The notes below the pieces were generated by a model, which did not search any database, was not told where the DNA came from, and saw nothing but the letters and a program-made list of their open reading frames with translations. From NCBI GenBank assembly GCA_036583965.1, contig JAZBQD010000013.1, forward strand, positions 5,310,144 to 5,374,143: a DNA stretch of 64,000 nt, given 5' to 3'. A program made the translations under genes and the position numbers. This DNA is from Prunella strophiata (lineage: Eukaryota; Chordata; Aves; Passeriformes; Prunellidae). Below, piece by piece: positions 13,401 through 28,400 of this stretch (within the stretch, counting starts at the first letter, position 1; every line of letters begins with the position of its first letter).

Positions 13401-16400
13401 GACAAGCAAAAAACTGTTTGTGGTATTGGCTGCTCAAAATGAAGAGAAGCCAACTCAGTCTTTGTAAATAATGGGTACAATTCTACCAATCACCAATTTC
13501 AAATAAAAATAACCAAACAACCTGAAAGAGTCAAAGTACTGCTGCAAAGTAAGCTGGTACAGGGCTGAGCACTGAGATTTACTGACCTGGGCAGTCAACT
13601 TCATCACTCTCATCCTCACAGGTGGGCCATCCATCACACTGCCAGTTTGAAGGGATGCACTGAATGGTACCACTCCGACACGCAAACTGCCCTGGGGTGC
13701 AGCGGAGCTCTGGGAAAAGAAGGGAAAAAATGGTGCTTTGTTTGAAATGTTCTTTACTCTTGCAAATTTATACATCTATTAATCATCTGTCATTTAATGG
13801 ATCACTGAAGCGTAACAGACAAAATCTCTGGTTAACTCAGGCTGTTAAAAACTCCTTCAGTTCAGATCACTTCATGTCCTAAACTGCATGTTTGTGGTTT
13901 TAACAGACAGGAGGGTATGGGAAATAATTCTCTCAAGACATCCATGGCAAAACCTTCCTGATAAAGATAGCCTGTAAGCAGCTATTACCACAGCATTACC
14001 CATTTACTTCTTGTGGGGCACTGAGGAGTGTATGTGCAATTTTCCCAGAGCTCAAGTTCAACAGAAATATGCTTCAATAGGTAAGCGCTGCATTATGCAA
14101 CAGCCTCAGAATCCTATTTCCATTCCAATCACTGTGTATGCCAGAACCCACTAGACTTGCACTAATGCCCAATCTGATTTAGAGATATTTCACAGAACTA
14201 CTTGTAAAACAATATCTATATCCATGAACCTGTTTCCACTTTCTAGCTTCAGCTCTTTTGTAGAATTTCTCCATGTGAACATATCCTTTACTAGAATTGT
14301 CACTATCTGCAAACATGTTGCTCCTGCTTCTGTGAGTTCACTGCCTACTTGCCATCACTACACTGTCACACCTAATTAGCATTATAAAACGTACAACTTT
14401 TTTAAAACCCGTTTTTTCCAATTCCATCTATCAAACGCCAGAACCTAATAACTTAGCTTCATTTTATATCCCTCAAAACATTTTGCAGGGAATAAAAAGG
14501 TCTGTCTACAAAAGTGAACAATTATAAGCTTGTTCACAGCCAGTCTGCCAGCGCCAACACCATCCACAGGCTCAATTTTGCACCTAACCATCACTGTCCA
14601 TCCTTCTTCTAGACAGAGTTTGTCAATTTTCCAACCACTGTTTTTGAGCAATTTAGCACATTTTCCTCTCAGAGAGCTGGACTAATCCCAGGTAACTTAG
14701 GTCTAAAGAATGAGCACCTTTTTAAACAGGAAAAAAAATGTTTATATGTAAAACATACTGATTTTGAATGGATCCAGTAGGCAACAGTCTTGCAGAAGGA
14801 AATCACTAAAAGAGAATTTAAAATAAGGTATGCATTCTCTCATCCACAGTTTACAACTGTAAGAGCAGACTGTAATTGCAGTTGTTACTTTTTGAAACAC
14901 ATGCCTAAGCTAAATCAAGACAGAGGTCACATTTAAGTGTTCAAACAACATGACTGGCCATAATAAACCCAGTCACCAGGCACTCTCAATAAAAGCTGTA
15001 CACATACACCTGGTAATTGGTATAACATATTGATAAATAGGCTTCTAATTCAATGTTAGACTAAAATCCAGTCCTACTACTGGTTCCTCTGTAAAGCACA
15101 GACCTGCTCTTCTAGAAAAATAAAAGCAGGCACATCCTCTTAGCAACCACCTACTCAGAGCAAACATTCAGGTCACAAGATGCTAAGAACTCACGGACCT
15201 GCCAGACTACTGAGGGCAACAACAGACCTGACAGCACAACAGTGTTCTCAGCTATTTAGAGCTTTACTCAGCCCAAACAGCCAACAGAGAATGAGCACAG
15301 GGGAAATGGAAACAAAAAAATAATATTACCAGTCATAATGACTTCCCCCTCAGAAAAAAAAATATGAAATTACTAATTTAGCCTGAAGAGGGAAAGAGGA
15401 ATAAAATGGTTGCGGGGGGAGGGGGTTGCAAAAAATTGAGGAAAAGCTTCACTTACCCAATATAGTAAGAGAGAAAATTAAAAATCTATCTTTAAGCTAA
15501 ATAATTTCGAATCTAATCTCTATGAGCTAATTAAATCTCCTTCAAAACCCAACAACACACTAACCACCAAATCAAACAAATACAAAACCTCAAGCTGAAA
15601 TGGAAAGCATTCAGATTTCAAGTCCACAGAAGAGCACCATTTGGTAAATGATTGCAGCTTCTTTCACCACTTTTGCACAAGGTCAGGACGCAGTGGGAGG
15701 TTCCTTAGAAAGTCTTGCTACTACAGCTTCAAATACAGAATTTACACCAGGGCCTGTGGTAGATCTTTTAACACATCAAAGACTATTCTCAACCCAGCTC
15801 CAGGTTTGCACTGCACCCGTAGTTATGGCAAAATTCAATACTTTAATATAAACTTGATTTTTTCTTTACTGCTTATTTTCAATGGAATTCACACATACAC
15901 CCTGTGAACAAAATTATTCTGCAGCCTTCTGGCTTCACAGGCAGCATCCACCAGGAATGCCAACCTGCACAAGGAAAAAACAGTCAAGAATACTTCTGTC
16001 TGTCTGCAATTTCATACATGCTATTACTATTTTATGTACAATTACATATGACTGGTTCAGATAAAAGGATGACTCCATCTCAGCATTATGGGCATTAAAA
16101 AAATGCCAGCTACATGCTGTAATGTCATTACTTCCTGTGTTAGAGACACTCCTCTCTGAAGAATGTGGATACATGGAAGAGTACAAAACATTTCTATTAA
16201 AACACCTTTCAGACCAGCTGTACCATTGTTCCCAATGGAGATCATGCTGTCAGATGCACTAATTATTTCAGACCAAGGAACATGAACTGCTACTGCAATT
16301 CTGCTGCAGAGGGGGGAAATGTGACACAAAGAAATACTCTGAAATTAAAATCTCTGTCAATAAGCCCTTGTGAGCCATCCCAACCCATAGCCATCAGCAG

Positions 16401-19400
16401 TAAGATACAGACATAAAAATAGAATATAACAAAGCTGTAAGATACTTATCCCAGGAATGCAGATATTTGGGAGAGGCAAGGATGCACAGGGTATGTGCTG
16501 CTCTCCAGAACCCTGAGAAACATTTCACATCAGTAGCCTATTTTTAAGTTAAAACAGCAGATAAAAGAAAACACCTCAAGCACATCTCCACCACAGAAAA
16601 GGCAAGTCACACTGCCAGCAGCAGGACAAGTGTCAGGAAGATGTATGAGCAGTACTGAACAGTACAACATTATGTGACCATCCATCTTTCCTGGAATGCA
16701 AGTAATCACTTAACACATGGTCAGACTTTGTACTTTCCAGGAGTGTGGTAAATAAAACTGTTTCTTCACCCATATATTTTCAATTCTTTTGAGGAATAGC
16801 AAAGATTTAAAAAATATCAGTACATTTCTGTCCTTAAAGCCAGATATACCTCACAGTTCACAGCTTTTGATGGTAACTCACAGCAAGAAAGGATGAAGAA
16901 TGTACCTTAAACTATCACCTCCTCAGAGCACTAAAACCATACTTTCTACCAGCTGTTATATGCAGAAACATCTTATATTTTCAAAATCATTAGTAAATAT
17001 GTAATGGCACAAGTTCAGCTAAGAGCAAGCAGCTGTTGGAGCAGAAGCACAGGACAACATTAAGCCAAGGGCATCAACAATTGCCTCTAAGTGAAAATGT
17101 GGAAATGCAACCTCCCCCAGCATTCACATATGATGTGATAAGTGACATCAGCAGTATAATGATTCACATGTGCAATTCTAAAATAAAAGGCTTCTTTTTC
17201 TTTTCATCATCAGATGCAGTCTTTGCCATGCTACAAGATGAAATTTAGTACACTGATATCTTATTGCAGAGCATTTAAATCTATCTGGCATTTGCTGGGA
17301 AGAAAGGAGACAACTAAAACACTGAAAATAGCAGCAGTTGTAGTTTTTGCACAATACAGAGTATAAACTTACAAAACATCACAAAGTTCAGGCAGTGTGA
17401 GAACATGAAAACACTTGAAGCAGTGAGGTGTCATAATAGTCTCTTCATTTCACTATCTCAGAGCACTTCTACAACATCAACCCTCAACAATCTTACCAAC
17501 CAAAGCATCCTCATGCCCTGGTTACAACAAAGTACAGAACAATTCAAGAGTTTGCCAAAGGCTACAGACAAGATGAACCTGCAGGAAGCCAGCTGCCCTG
17601 ACTGCTGGCTCTGTGCTTTCATCATGACACTCTGTTTATTCCCTAGACCCCAAGCAAGCTGCTTGTTCACCAGCATACCTGCACCTGAACAAATGTCTGT
17701 CAGAAATATTAAGTAACAACAGTGTGTTCTCTGGTAACGCTTCACCTGTTTCTCTACTATAAACTGGATACAGAAAACAAGAAATTCCTTAACTTTATAT
17801 AAAAAGAGAAGAAAAACTGAAATCAGATTCAGACCATCAATTCTACAAGCTAAATATAAAACCCAAGATAAAACTTACTGTCAAGTGAAGGCCAAAAAAA
17901 ACCCAATACCAACTTGCTGGGACATGTTATTAGGTAATATAACCAGTCCACAAGTCACTCATCTGAAAGAAGTCTTACCAATGCTAGTTGTGGACTTGTA
18001 ATTCGAAATTTAAAAGAAAACTTACAAAACAGTTGGAAATTTACTTCATCAAACCAGAAATGACAAGATTATAAATTCAATTTAAATACTGCCATACAAA
18101 CAAGAGGCCTTCATCTGCTTTAGCTGACACATATTTTTCTAAGCTAGACAGCAGCAAAACCAACAAGATCTCTGACTAACAGAAAAACTGAGGTTTCATA
18201 CAGGAAAAAACCTTATCTTTCAAGGTGGTTGCTCACATGCTCACAGAAAGCTTTTGTTCTGAAGATTTTGTCCACTGCATGTTGAATGCTAGGTGTTTCA
18301 CAGAACTCACTGTGTATTTCAACACAGAGGTCAACTAGTTTTTTTAATTTTCTTTACAGCAGGATAGTTTCCTGATTTTCTGTGAAGTACTCAAAAAAAT
18401 CCCCATTTACAATAAACATTATCCACAGGAAGGACTTCATGATAGATGAATAAAACACACTCAGCACACATGCTCCCTCTAATTTCCAGCCAGCTTCATG
18501 TGTTTCACAATACAAACAGATTTTGGCCACTATAAAATCATTCAGGAAGCCCTTTCAGGTTTAACAACCTCATGTACTCCCTCTGTGTAATTGAGAACAT
18601 TTTCCTCTGGAGCCCAAGCACTGAGAAGCTGCAGTGCATCCTTCCTGCAGCAGATGCACACTGGTCACTGAGCTGCCCTGAGCATTACACTTCCTGAAAC
18701 CTGCATTTTCTGCATCATTTTTAAAGACTTTTGAGGTTCATTTGGACTAAGACACCTCCTGCTGACATCTAAACTGCAGCTAATTTTTTATTAATATTCC
18801 CCCTTTTTATGCAAGATATAAGGGATAAATGGTTACTCAAAACAATTGTTTTCTTTTAAAGAAAGTAGAGAGGATCCATATCCAGTACGTGAAACTACTT
18901 TTTCAACATAGTACATCTCATTTTAGAGCTTCCAATAACTCCAAGCAAGGCTGTAACAGACACATGAGACAAAGTGTTGATTCAAAACAAGTTCACCTTG
19001 CTGGTTCAGTTTCCTAAATGAATGTGATCAGTTGGCTTTGAAACAGCAAGCTTTAGATCAAATTAGCTACTGTCTGTCCACATTAAGTCAGATCAGCTCT
19101 GGTTTGTCCCCTTGCACCCAGCAAGATTGCATGCTCCAGCTAACTCAGCAGAAATATGGCTGTACAAATCCAGCAACCATTAATGTGGAACTGGGGCATC
19201 AGAACAGTTGTCTGCCACCAAAGACAGAACATCTACTAATGTGTCTGTTGTTTTAAATATTTGTTCTAAGAGCAAACATTTAAATAGTTGGGACCTTCAC
19301 CTCCAGGGCAGCAGAAAAGCCTGGAGTGAGGAGCAGGTCACACACCAGTGGGGTGACACAAGGAGCAGGGGTGGAAACAGCTCGTGGCAAAGAGCAAATG

Positions 19401-22400
19401 CCAGCAGCTGTAAACATTTCCTGCAAAGATAAGCTGCTGGGTAAATGAGAAAACTTTGATACTGTTTTAGCAGGATTATCTATCCTGCTTCAATTGAAGA
19501 CAGAGATATGAAAGAAATTCAGCTGGAAGAAATGTTACATCCAATAAAAATGATAAGGCTCTATCTCAGGCACATGTAAACATCCACTGTAAAGCATTAG
19601 GTGAACACATCAAAGTTCTCAAAATCTAAATTTCAACCTTATATTTTCAAGACACCAAAGATTAACACTACAGAAACCTGTGGGAAAAGGAGCAATAGAT
19701 CCTAAAGCAGAAACGTATCCCTGACAAACAGAACATTCCCCTCACCTATGTTCCTAGCTCTAAAATATAAATCCTCCAGCAGCACAAAAACCTTGGTATC
19801 ACAGCAATTGACAAATTCAGAGGTACAGATGAGGAACCAGAGGCTGAAACTAAAGCCTCCAAAATATAACTCTCAATTCAGCAAAGTGCTTTGATGCAGA
19901 AATTAAACTCAGTGACTACAATCACTGATTGTGAAAGTTTGGGTTCTTCTGGCTGCAATGACTGAACTTTCCTTTATTAAAGGAATCTCCAGTTAGTAAA
20001 GTCTGATACATTAAGATAGTCTTTTAGTAGCTAAGACTAGATGTAGATCAGATGCACTAGATGTTAATGTTTACAGAGCAAGTATAGATTAGAATCTATT
20101 TCAGTTTTTAACACAAAGAAATGTCATTTTTTATTTGCTACACTAATTGTTCTTGTCTGCTGAGTTTCATTTATATGGAAATTGAGATTTTGCTTTATAC
20201 CCCGCATTTAATGTTATTTCAATTATAAGCTATTACTCTGAAATCCATGTACTGGAAGAGATAAACTTGAAGTACATGGTTTGGTTTTATACATAAGTTT
20301 TTAATGAACAATAGCAGGTTTTGTGTACATCAAACTTACTTTGCTTATTTTGATCACAATTCTCAAGGTTGGACATGGTAGATCCTCTGGCATCATTTTT
20401 ATTTACAGACCAAAGGAAAACAAAGGACTAAAAATACTTCCTCCTTTCTCAGTATAAGTCACTCATTGTCCCAGACCAGATGAACCAATCTGTAAGGGAA
20501 TATTCTGTTCAGATTTCAAGAGGCAATTACAGTCATTAAAAGCTGATTAAGCATTAACAAAAACTCTAACTACTAAGTGCTTAGACCAGTAACTCTTCTT
20601 ATTCAGATTTTAACTTGTTCAACAGGTCTTTCTTATGTTTTGTAATACTCAACCTACATACTTAAGACCTGTACCTACATGTTGCACCATCCTTTCATAT
20701 TTTAACACATTTAGGAATAAGTTTACTAAAATTGAATTTTTTGTTCTTAAATCACTGTTTCTATATAACCTGAGCCCTGGTACACTGCATGGATATGATC
20801 AGATCCCAGTCCCTGCCAGTAAAAAGCCCAACTCCCCACAGTCCTTCACTCCTGAAGATTCTGCTGAACACCAGTGCTCACCAAATGCCTGCAAATAAGC
20901 ACCAGAAACAAAAGCAGCAGAAGGAACACCACACCCACCACCATCAAACAAACACACAAAGCCCTATATCTAATATTTATGCTCAAGAGGAAGCATAACA
21001 CAATCAATATTGCTCTAGACTGGGATTTACTGCAGTAACATAAACTTTAAAATACTCTTAATACTTCCAATACAACAATTTAGTGATGATTATCATAATG
21101 TAGTCCTTAGCAGATACATGAAAAAACTGTCCTTAAGGTAATCATCTTTACTTAAAAAGCAGTTTCCCTAACTTGGATGTCTCCCAAGTCCACAGGTGAA
21201 GTTCACAGGAGCAGGTACAGTGCACCTCTCACAAAATTCCTGAAAATCTGCCAGCCTGGAAGGAGCAGGGCCATCCTGCCCCGCCTGTGCTCGCAGTGGC
21301 CAACGCCAGCTGCTGAGCAGCTCTTGGGGACAGAGCAGCTCACAACCAGCTGCACCTGAGGATGCTCTGACTCAGTCTTAAACAGGTTTTCTTGTTTGGA
21401 ACCTGTCTTTGAGGTACCCCCAGTCCCAGACAAGGGCTCTGCTCTCAGGGAAGAGAGGCCATACGTAAGTGGTATTTCCCTCAGCTCCCGATCTCAAGAG
21501 TTTTCACTAACCATTCATTTCCCAGCAGGTCTTTGTGTCACTTGGTGAATCTGATGTCCATTACATATTTTTGAGTTTATCATTATACCACCCACGGCTG
21601 CATTCAGTGTAGCAGAATAAATAAATACAGTACTTTATAACAAAGTCACAGTAGGAGGAAACCAGACTATAACAACTGATCTTTTCCAGAGAAGAAAACT
21701 ATTTGTGAAGCTCATGTATCACCATCAGTTATCCATTTCATAGATAGTTTATAAGTTTCTCAATAAAACTGGTTCTATTTACTGTTCTTCAAATTAAAAG
21801 CCTACAGAATAATTACAATTAATAAACCTTCAGAAGAAATAAAAGCTAGAGAAAAACAGCATTCCACTTCCCTGTCCAATTCCACACAAGATAAAATGCT
21901 TGGTGATTCACCCATGATACTGAAAACATGCTTAGGAAATACCCTTAGATCATGTAGCTTTGGTTCATCATGGCCTGAGTATGTGCAGTAGAGTATGAAA
22001 GCACAGCAGCACCTAATAGCACAGAGCCTGGGGGGGAAAAAAGGCCATGTGATATGCTCATAGCCAAAACACAGCCCACACTTATTCTCAAATCTAATTC
22101 CAGCTCCTGAAAATTGGAGATTCTGAAGTTATAATCCCATTTAATAGGAATGCATCAGTTCCAAAAATAAATAAATAATACATGTCAGAGGCATTGGCAT
22201 TTTCTGCATAACCTCAGCATGCTGTTTCATGAAGTAATTAAAATTGTGACAGCATTCCAGCTGAAAACTGTAAATCCTTAATGAGTAACACTCATCAACA
22301 TTCAGTATTACTCAGTGTTCTGTCATAGTAAGTTATGCTAGATCACCTCAACATCCATCAAAAGATTTTACAGCACACTAAGGAATGGCAGCAGTCTCCT

Positions 22401-25400
22401 TCCCCTCATGTTTGTTTTCTAGGTACCCACTCCCCAGAGCTGGAAGGCAGGGACAGGGAGCAGAATGAAGCCCCCATAATCCAAGGGGAGATGTTCAGTG
22501 ACCTGCCATGGCCACTCAGACACACACAGGTCAATGGGACTGGACAGGATCCACCCCAGGATACTGAAGGGGCTGGTGGAAGTGCTCACTGAGCCACTTT
22601 CTATCATGTACCAGCAGTCCTGGCTAGCTCAGTTGGTCCCAGCTGACTGGAAATCAGCAAGAATGACAGCCAGCTGCTCTAAGCAGGGTCCTAAGGAGGA
22701 TGTGGAGAATTTCAGGCTGGTCAGTCTGACCTCAGTGCCAGGGAAGGCTGTGGAGCAGATCATCCTTCACCAATGGCACGCACAGGACAAGCAGGACCAT
22801 AGGGCCCAGCCAGCGTGGGTTTATGAAAGGCCTTGACTAACCTGATCTCCTCCTATGCCAAGGTGACCCACTTAGTGGTCCAGGGAAAGGCTGTGCATGT
22901 CATTTACCTGGTAGATTTTAGTAAATCTTTGACACCACTTGCTGGTGTCAACCTGGACAAACTGGCTGCCCATGGTTCAGAGGGTAAACTCTTCACTCAG
23001 TAAAAACCTTCAGACAGCAGGGCCCAGGGAGACCTCACCACCCTCTACAACCACCTAGAAGCAGGTGCTACCAAGGTGGGGGTCGGCCTCTTCTCCCAGG
23101 TAACAAGCAACAGGACAAGAGGAATTGGCCTTAAATTGCCTCAGAGGAGGTTTAGATTGGACATTAGGAAATATTTATTCACCAAGAGGGCTGTCAAGCA
23201 TTGGAGCAGGCTGCCCAGAGCAATGGAGTGACGATCCCTAGAGGTATGTAAAAGAGGTGTCGATGTGGCACTTTGGGACATGTTTTGCTAGTGGACTTGG
23301 CAGTGCTGGGTTAATGGTTGGACTAGATAGTCTCAAAGGTCTTTTCCAACTGGAATGATCCTATGATTCTATATTTATTATACCTACACCCTGCACGAGC
23401 TTGGAACTGACCCAGTTTTATCTTGCTCACAAGTGTCATTCACTGCAATTCATTGTCTCCTCTTTGTCTGGAGGGCAAACTCAAGGCCAGGAAGGATGGA
23501 AAAGAGAAAGAGAAATCAAAATAACTACAAAAAACAAAAAAGCAAATGCAGGCAAAAGACACAGCATTCAGCCAAAACAACAACATCAAATCTTCTTGAA
23601 TGGGAATCCTGGCTATAATTTTTTAAGACTTATAAAATACAGACTTTGAGCTTCATGAAAGTGGGCACTCATTCCTAAAACTGAAACAGAAAAAAAAGCA
23701 TTTCCCAATTCTCCAGCACTGCTAAAACCAAAGAGAAAACAAAACTTGCTACTTGAACTAAGCTGAAAGAATACTGTGAATTAGGCAATGCAGCATTCCA
23801 GACTGAAAACCAGTTTATTTTCATAGTGAGAATACCAGGCTAAGCAACAGTCTTGCACTTCTCCCCCCCAAGAAACTGTTATATTATGATAATAAGTAAA
23901 GAGGCAGCAGGGAAAAGCAAAATACAGCACAGGCACAAAGAGCAATCAGTACAAACAAAACCAAAGCCATTGGTACTCGAGAAGCCTCTAATATGGCTCA
24001 AAATTAAAGCCCACTGTTTCTCCACACTAACAACCTTGTTCAGGACTTCAAGTGTTTTGTACAGCGTTAGGCAGGATTTCAGTGTTTTAGTACAACAGGT
24101 GACAAGTGACTCACACCTGTGCAGCACCAAATTTTTAACCCTTTCCCCAAAGAAAGCTGATCAGTGAAAGTGCCAATCACAACTCACAAATTCACTAAAC
24201 AATTTCAAGCAAGTTTGAGAAAAGTCAAAACCAGGAAAAGACAGTGTATGTCTTACAAAGCTTGCACAAGGGAAGGAAATAATGACTTCTTGAGCTTCAG
24301 AGGACAGGAAACCCCCACATGGCTTGCACTGTTCAGCAGGTGCCAGCCTGCCAGCACACCTGGGTGTCACACTGTCACCACTGGGGGATGGTTTCCCAGC
24401 TGGCAGTGGAGGAAGTGGTGAGCTGGGGTAACTGAACCTTTGCAAGAGACCTTGCAGGACACCCAGCTTTTCATGCCAGAGAACATATTGTGGATAGGCA
24501 GAGGGACACAGGCAAGATAAAATCAGTGCCAGGCAAGGGTACTACAGCAGAGAAGGTACAGGGACAGAGACAAGCCCACTGGAGTCCAGGTTTTGTTAAG
24601 CCCCACTCCTTACAAAACCTGCTCACAGGAAATAGTGCTAAGTAAACAGCACTACTCCTCACACAGAATTTAAATACAGCCACACACACAACATACTAAT
24701 TCTCCCAAGAAATGAAGCAACAGAGAAAAAGCCCATTAAGAACAACATCAGCAGTGATATACTCAGCAACTCATCAACTGTTGGTCCAGAAAAGGGCACC
24801 ATCAACAACAGTGCTTTCTCCCTACAATCCATATACCAGGTCAGGGCAGATGGATTATCCCACACACACCACAAATCCTTCAACTACCTGGGTTCCACAG
24901 TTCAAAGTACTCCTATATCTAAAGCTATTACCTGGCAGCTGCCCACCCAGAACTACTTCCAAAAAAATCCAGGCATGTGAGATGGTTCCTCTCCTCTTCC
25001 TGTATTCTCAAGACAATGCATCCCACCAAGTCAGTCTGGATCAGTATTTGTTCATATACAAAACAGTTTCACTAGGAATCAGCAGAGGAAGAGGCTGTAT
25101 TCCCATTTGACCAAATAAACTATAGGTGCACATACAAACAAAAAAATCCCCAAACAAATAAACAAAACCAACACAAACCCCAAGCCCACAAAAAAACACC
25201 ACAACTAAGAGCAAGCAAATACTCTACAGAAACTCATTTTCCTCACAGGAAAAATTCACATCCAAAATTTTACATGAACTGAATTAGTATTTTCTTTAGA
25301 TCACGTTTCAACAAGAGTACCCAGATGAAACATGATAACAGCAATTCAAGAACTGTCAGAGCAATCAAGGCTAATTTGTAGCCACCATTTAAACTGAAAG

Positions 25401-28400
25401 TAGGAATTGCCAGATTTCAGCAGTATTACTTAGTAAGCCCATTTACTTTCAGCAAGACAACACATGTTCCTTCTCTGCAGGAAAACAAAAAAAGTTCCTA
25501 TCTCATCTTCTTTTTTTTTTTTAGTACACGATTCAGCAGTATTTAAGCATACTCCTTAAACTTTCAGCACATGAGCAATCCTAACAAATCAAATCCAAAT
25601 ATACACTTTAAAGCTAAGCATGTACTTTAAAAACTTTGCTGAACTAAACCATGAGGAGTTGCAGTAGTCTTTAAATCAAATAGGTGACAAAGTTCTACCT
25701 ATGTAATCAGGTATTTTTTAACTACACCACTCTCCAAAAACTAACATCATTTTTTAACTTTAAAACCAAATTAACATGGAAGAAGTTCTCTACAGGGCCC
25801 TAGAAAAGTTAAAGGTCTTAAACAAGAATCTAGCAATTCAGGGAGACAGGAAAGCTGTGCCTGAGCACTATTCAAATGCAGGTCACACTAAAAAAAGCTT
25901 TTGCTCCTGTTTCACTTTAGTTCACATCTTGTACAAGACTCGATGAGCAAGCATCTAGAACACTTAAGAGCAAAAATTCAATACACAGAAATATTATGAC
26001 CTCAAATACAGAAACCCAGTTTTATCCTTTGCACAGGAGCTGGTGCAGTGGCTGTCTGTGCTGGAGCAAATGGCTCGTGCTTTGAATAGTATTCCCCTGC
26101 TCCACTGAAGCCCAACACTGCAGGAATGTGGCCAATGTCAGCCACAGCTCTGTCTGTCCACACTGGATGAGTTCCTGGGCTTCTCCCCTTCCCCAGCAAA
26201 ACAAATACCTGAGGAGAAATTCCATGTATCGAACTCCTAAGTTTAATAGTTCTACCAGAAGTCAGCAAATACAGATCCAACCCAATTGCAAAAAGGTACA
26301 TAACCTTCTGAGTAGTTTTCTCATCCCCCACACCCTTTAACAACTCAAGTACTGCCAACACTCTTCAACATCTATTATGCCCATGTGTCAGCTACTATGC
26401 CACAAAACTTGATCTTTGCCATTTTTTAGCTGCCACATGAATAAAAAACTACATTCAATTCCATTACTACTCAGAAAGACAAAGATGGGCACTACAGCAT
26501 TCTTAAAATATTTCCTCCAACCTGCTTACTGCCAGAATTGAGGTGGCATGATGCTTCTTAAGTCTCTGATCTCACTCCTGCAAGAGTCCCAACATTTCAT
26601 GAAGATTTTCCCAGATCTCATTATTAGAGCACTTTTATGTCACTGATTTTAATCAGTGAAGAGTAATTTAAGTGTATCAAATTTCCACAAATCCAACAGA
26701 GAGAAAACACAAATGCAGTTTCAACCATCCCTAGATTAAAACAAGCTGAAATAAGTTTTACAGGTTTAACATATACAAGGCAAAGTGCTACTTGTGCACA
26801 AACTCAAACCCAGCAGGTGTTAGAAGCAGGGTTATTTGTTTTCTTTTAAAGTCTATAAAAGATGATAAGTCACTTTTAAGACAGAATAAATCTTTTTATT
26901 TACATTGCTAAATAAATATTTACACAGACCAAACACAGAAATACTAAAGGACAAGGGACAACACCAATGCAGTTTTGCAGCCAGCCCAGAACACTCAGTA
27001 TCATACTACTAGAAATGGCACTTAATCCCATTTTTCTATTAGCTTTGACTTTCATATAATTCCACTGGGCACCCCAAGTAACTGGTCCTATAGTGGGAAA
27101 GGCATGAGGAAGCACAACAGAAGCTGTGTATGAAAGAGAAGACAACACAGGGAAAAAGAGTTACACAAATTAAAATATGACAAAGAAAAATCAGTTAAAG
27201 GACAAAAGACAAAGGAATATCCCAAGAGCAGCCATCAAAAGCTACTTCTACATTTCCACCCCCTGAGTTGGCTGGTAATTCTCAAGCACAGCAATCAATA
27301 AACAGAAGCTAAATATAACATTAGACCAACCAATTTTAATTTTAATTAAGTAGGAAGTTGAATGTTATTTAGTTTAGCTATAGATAATGAAGTAACTATC
27401 AACTGCCATTAAACTTAAAACCGTATTACTAAATTCTCTGAATGGCAGGGAAACACTACTAATAACTTTCTTAGGAGATCCATTTAGCAAATACCATTAA
27501 AACTCCGTTCATGAAACCCAGAATTAGCAGGCTGACCCTCTAAAACAAAGAAAAATTTGAAGTTTCACAGGAAACCACAAGATGCCAGAGGATTTCACAG
27601 TTCAGGGAATATGGATTAAAGGTTAATCCCAAACTCATGTTTTTAAGCAACTAAATTGCTCAAGTCCTGCTGCAGCAAATCAATGACTTCACCACCCGAT
27701 CCATGTTTCCTCCTGGACTCAGAATCCTCCACAAAACCACCACTGAACTGCAGTGCAGACATGTGAGCCTGCCATGCAAGGATCCAGCATGAAACAGAAA
27801 CCCTTCCAGAGACTGGAAAGCCAGGAAGGATTGGGCACTGGCAGGCACCCACCACACTTAGTGCTGCAGAAAAACTGGCACCTGAACTGTCCTGGAAAAC
27901 TGTGAATCTGTTCTTTAAAGCTGCAGCTTATGAAGGACCCTGTGCATTAGACTGCATTTATACAAATAATAAGCTATAAATCCTTAATGAGGATTTATAG
28001 AACAAACAGACTGGTAACTAAAGTTACCAAAAGAATCTGGTGCTTGGAGTTTATCACATGAAATCATTAACAATGTGCTTGACAAACACCTTCAGGAGTT
28101 GCCCAGATTTGCCAGATTTTCTTTTGGGACAGGAAGACGGACGACCCCATCTCTTATACTCCTTCTAGCCATAACTTTCTATCCAGCCTACACAGAAGAA
28201 AAGCTCAGCAAGGCTCTTCCCCATCACAGGTTAACCCTTCAGATCACACAGGCAAAGGTCTGCAGAGCCTCTTATTAGCTGTGCTCTGTTCCCTTTCTAT
28301 CTAAGCTCTTCCTTGTCCAGGCTGTCACTGCAAGAACCCAATGCACATGTCCACTTCAAAATACAAAATAATTCTGAGCACACACATTAAGCCCTGAAGG

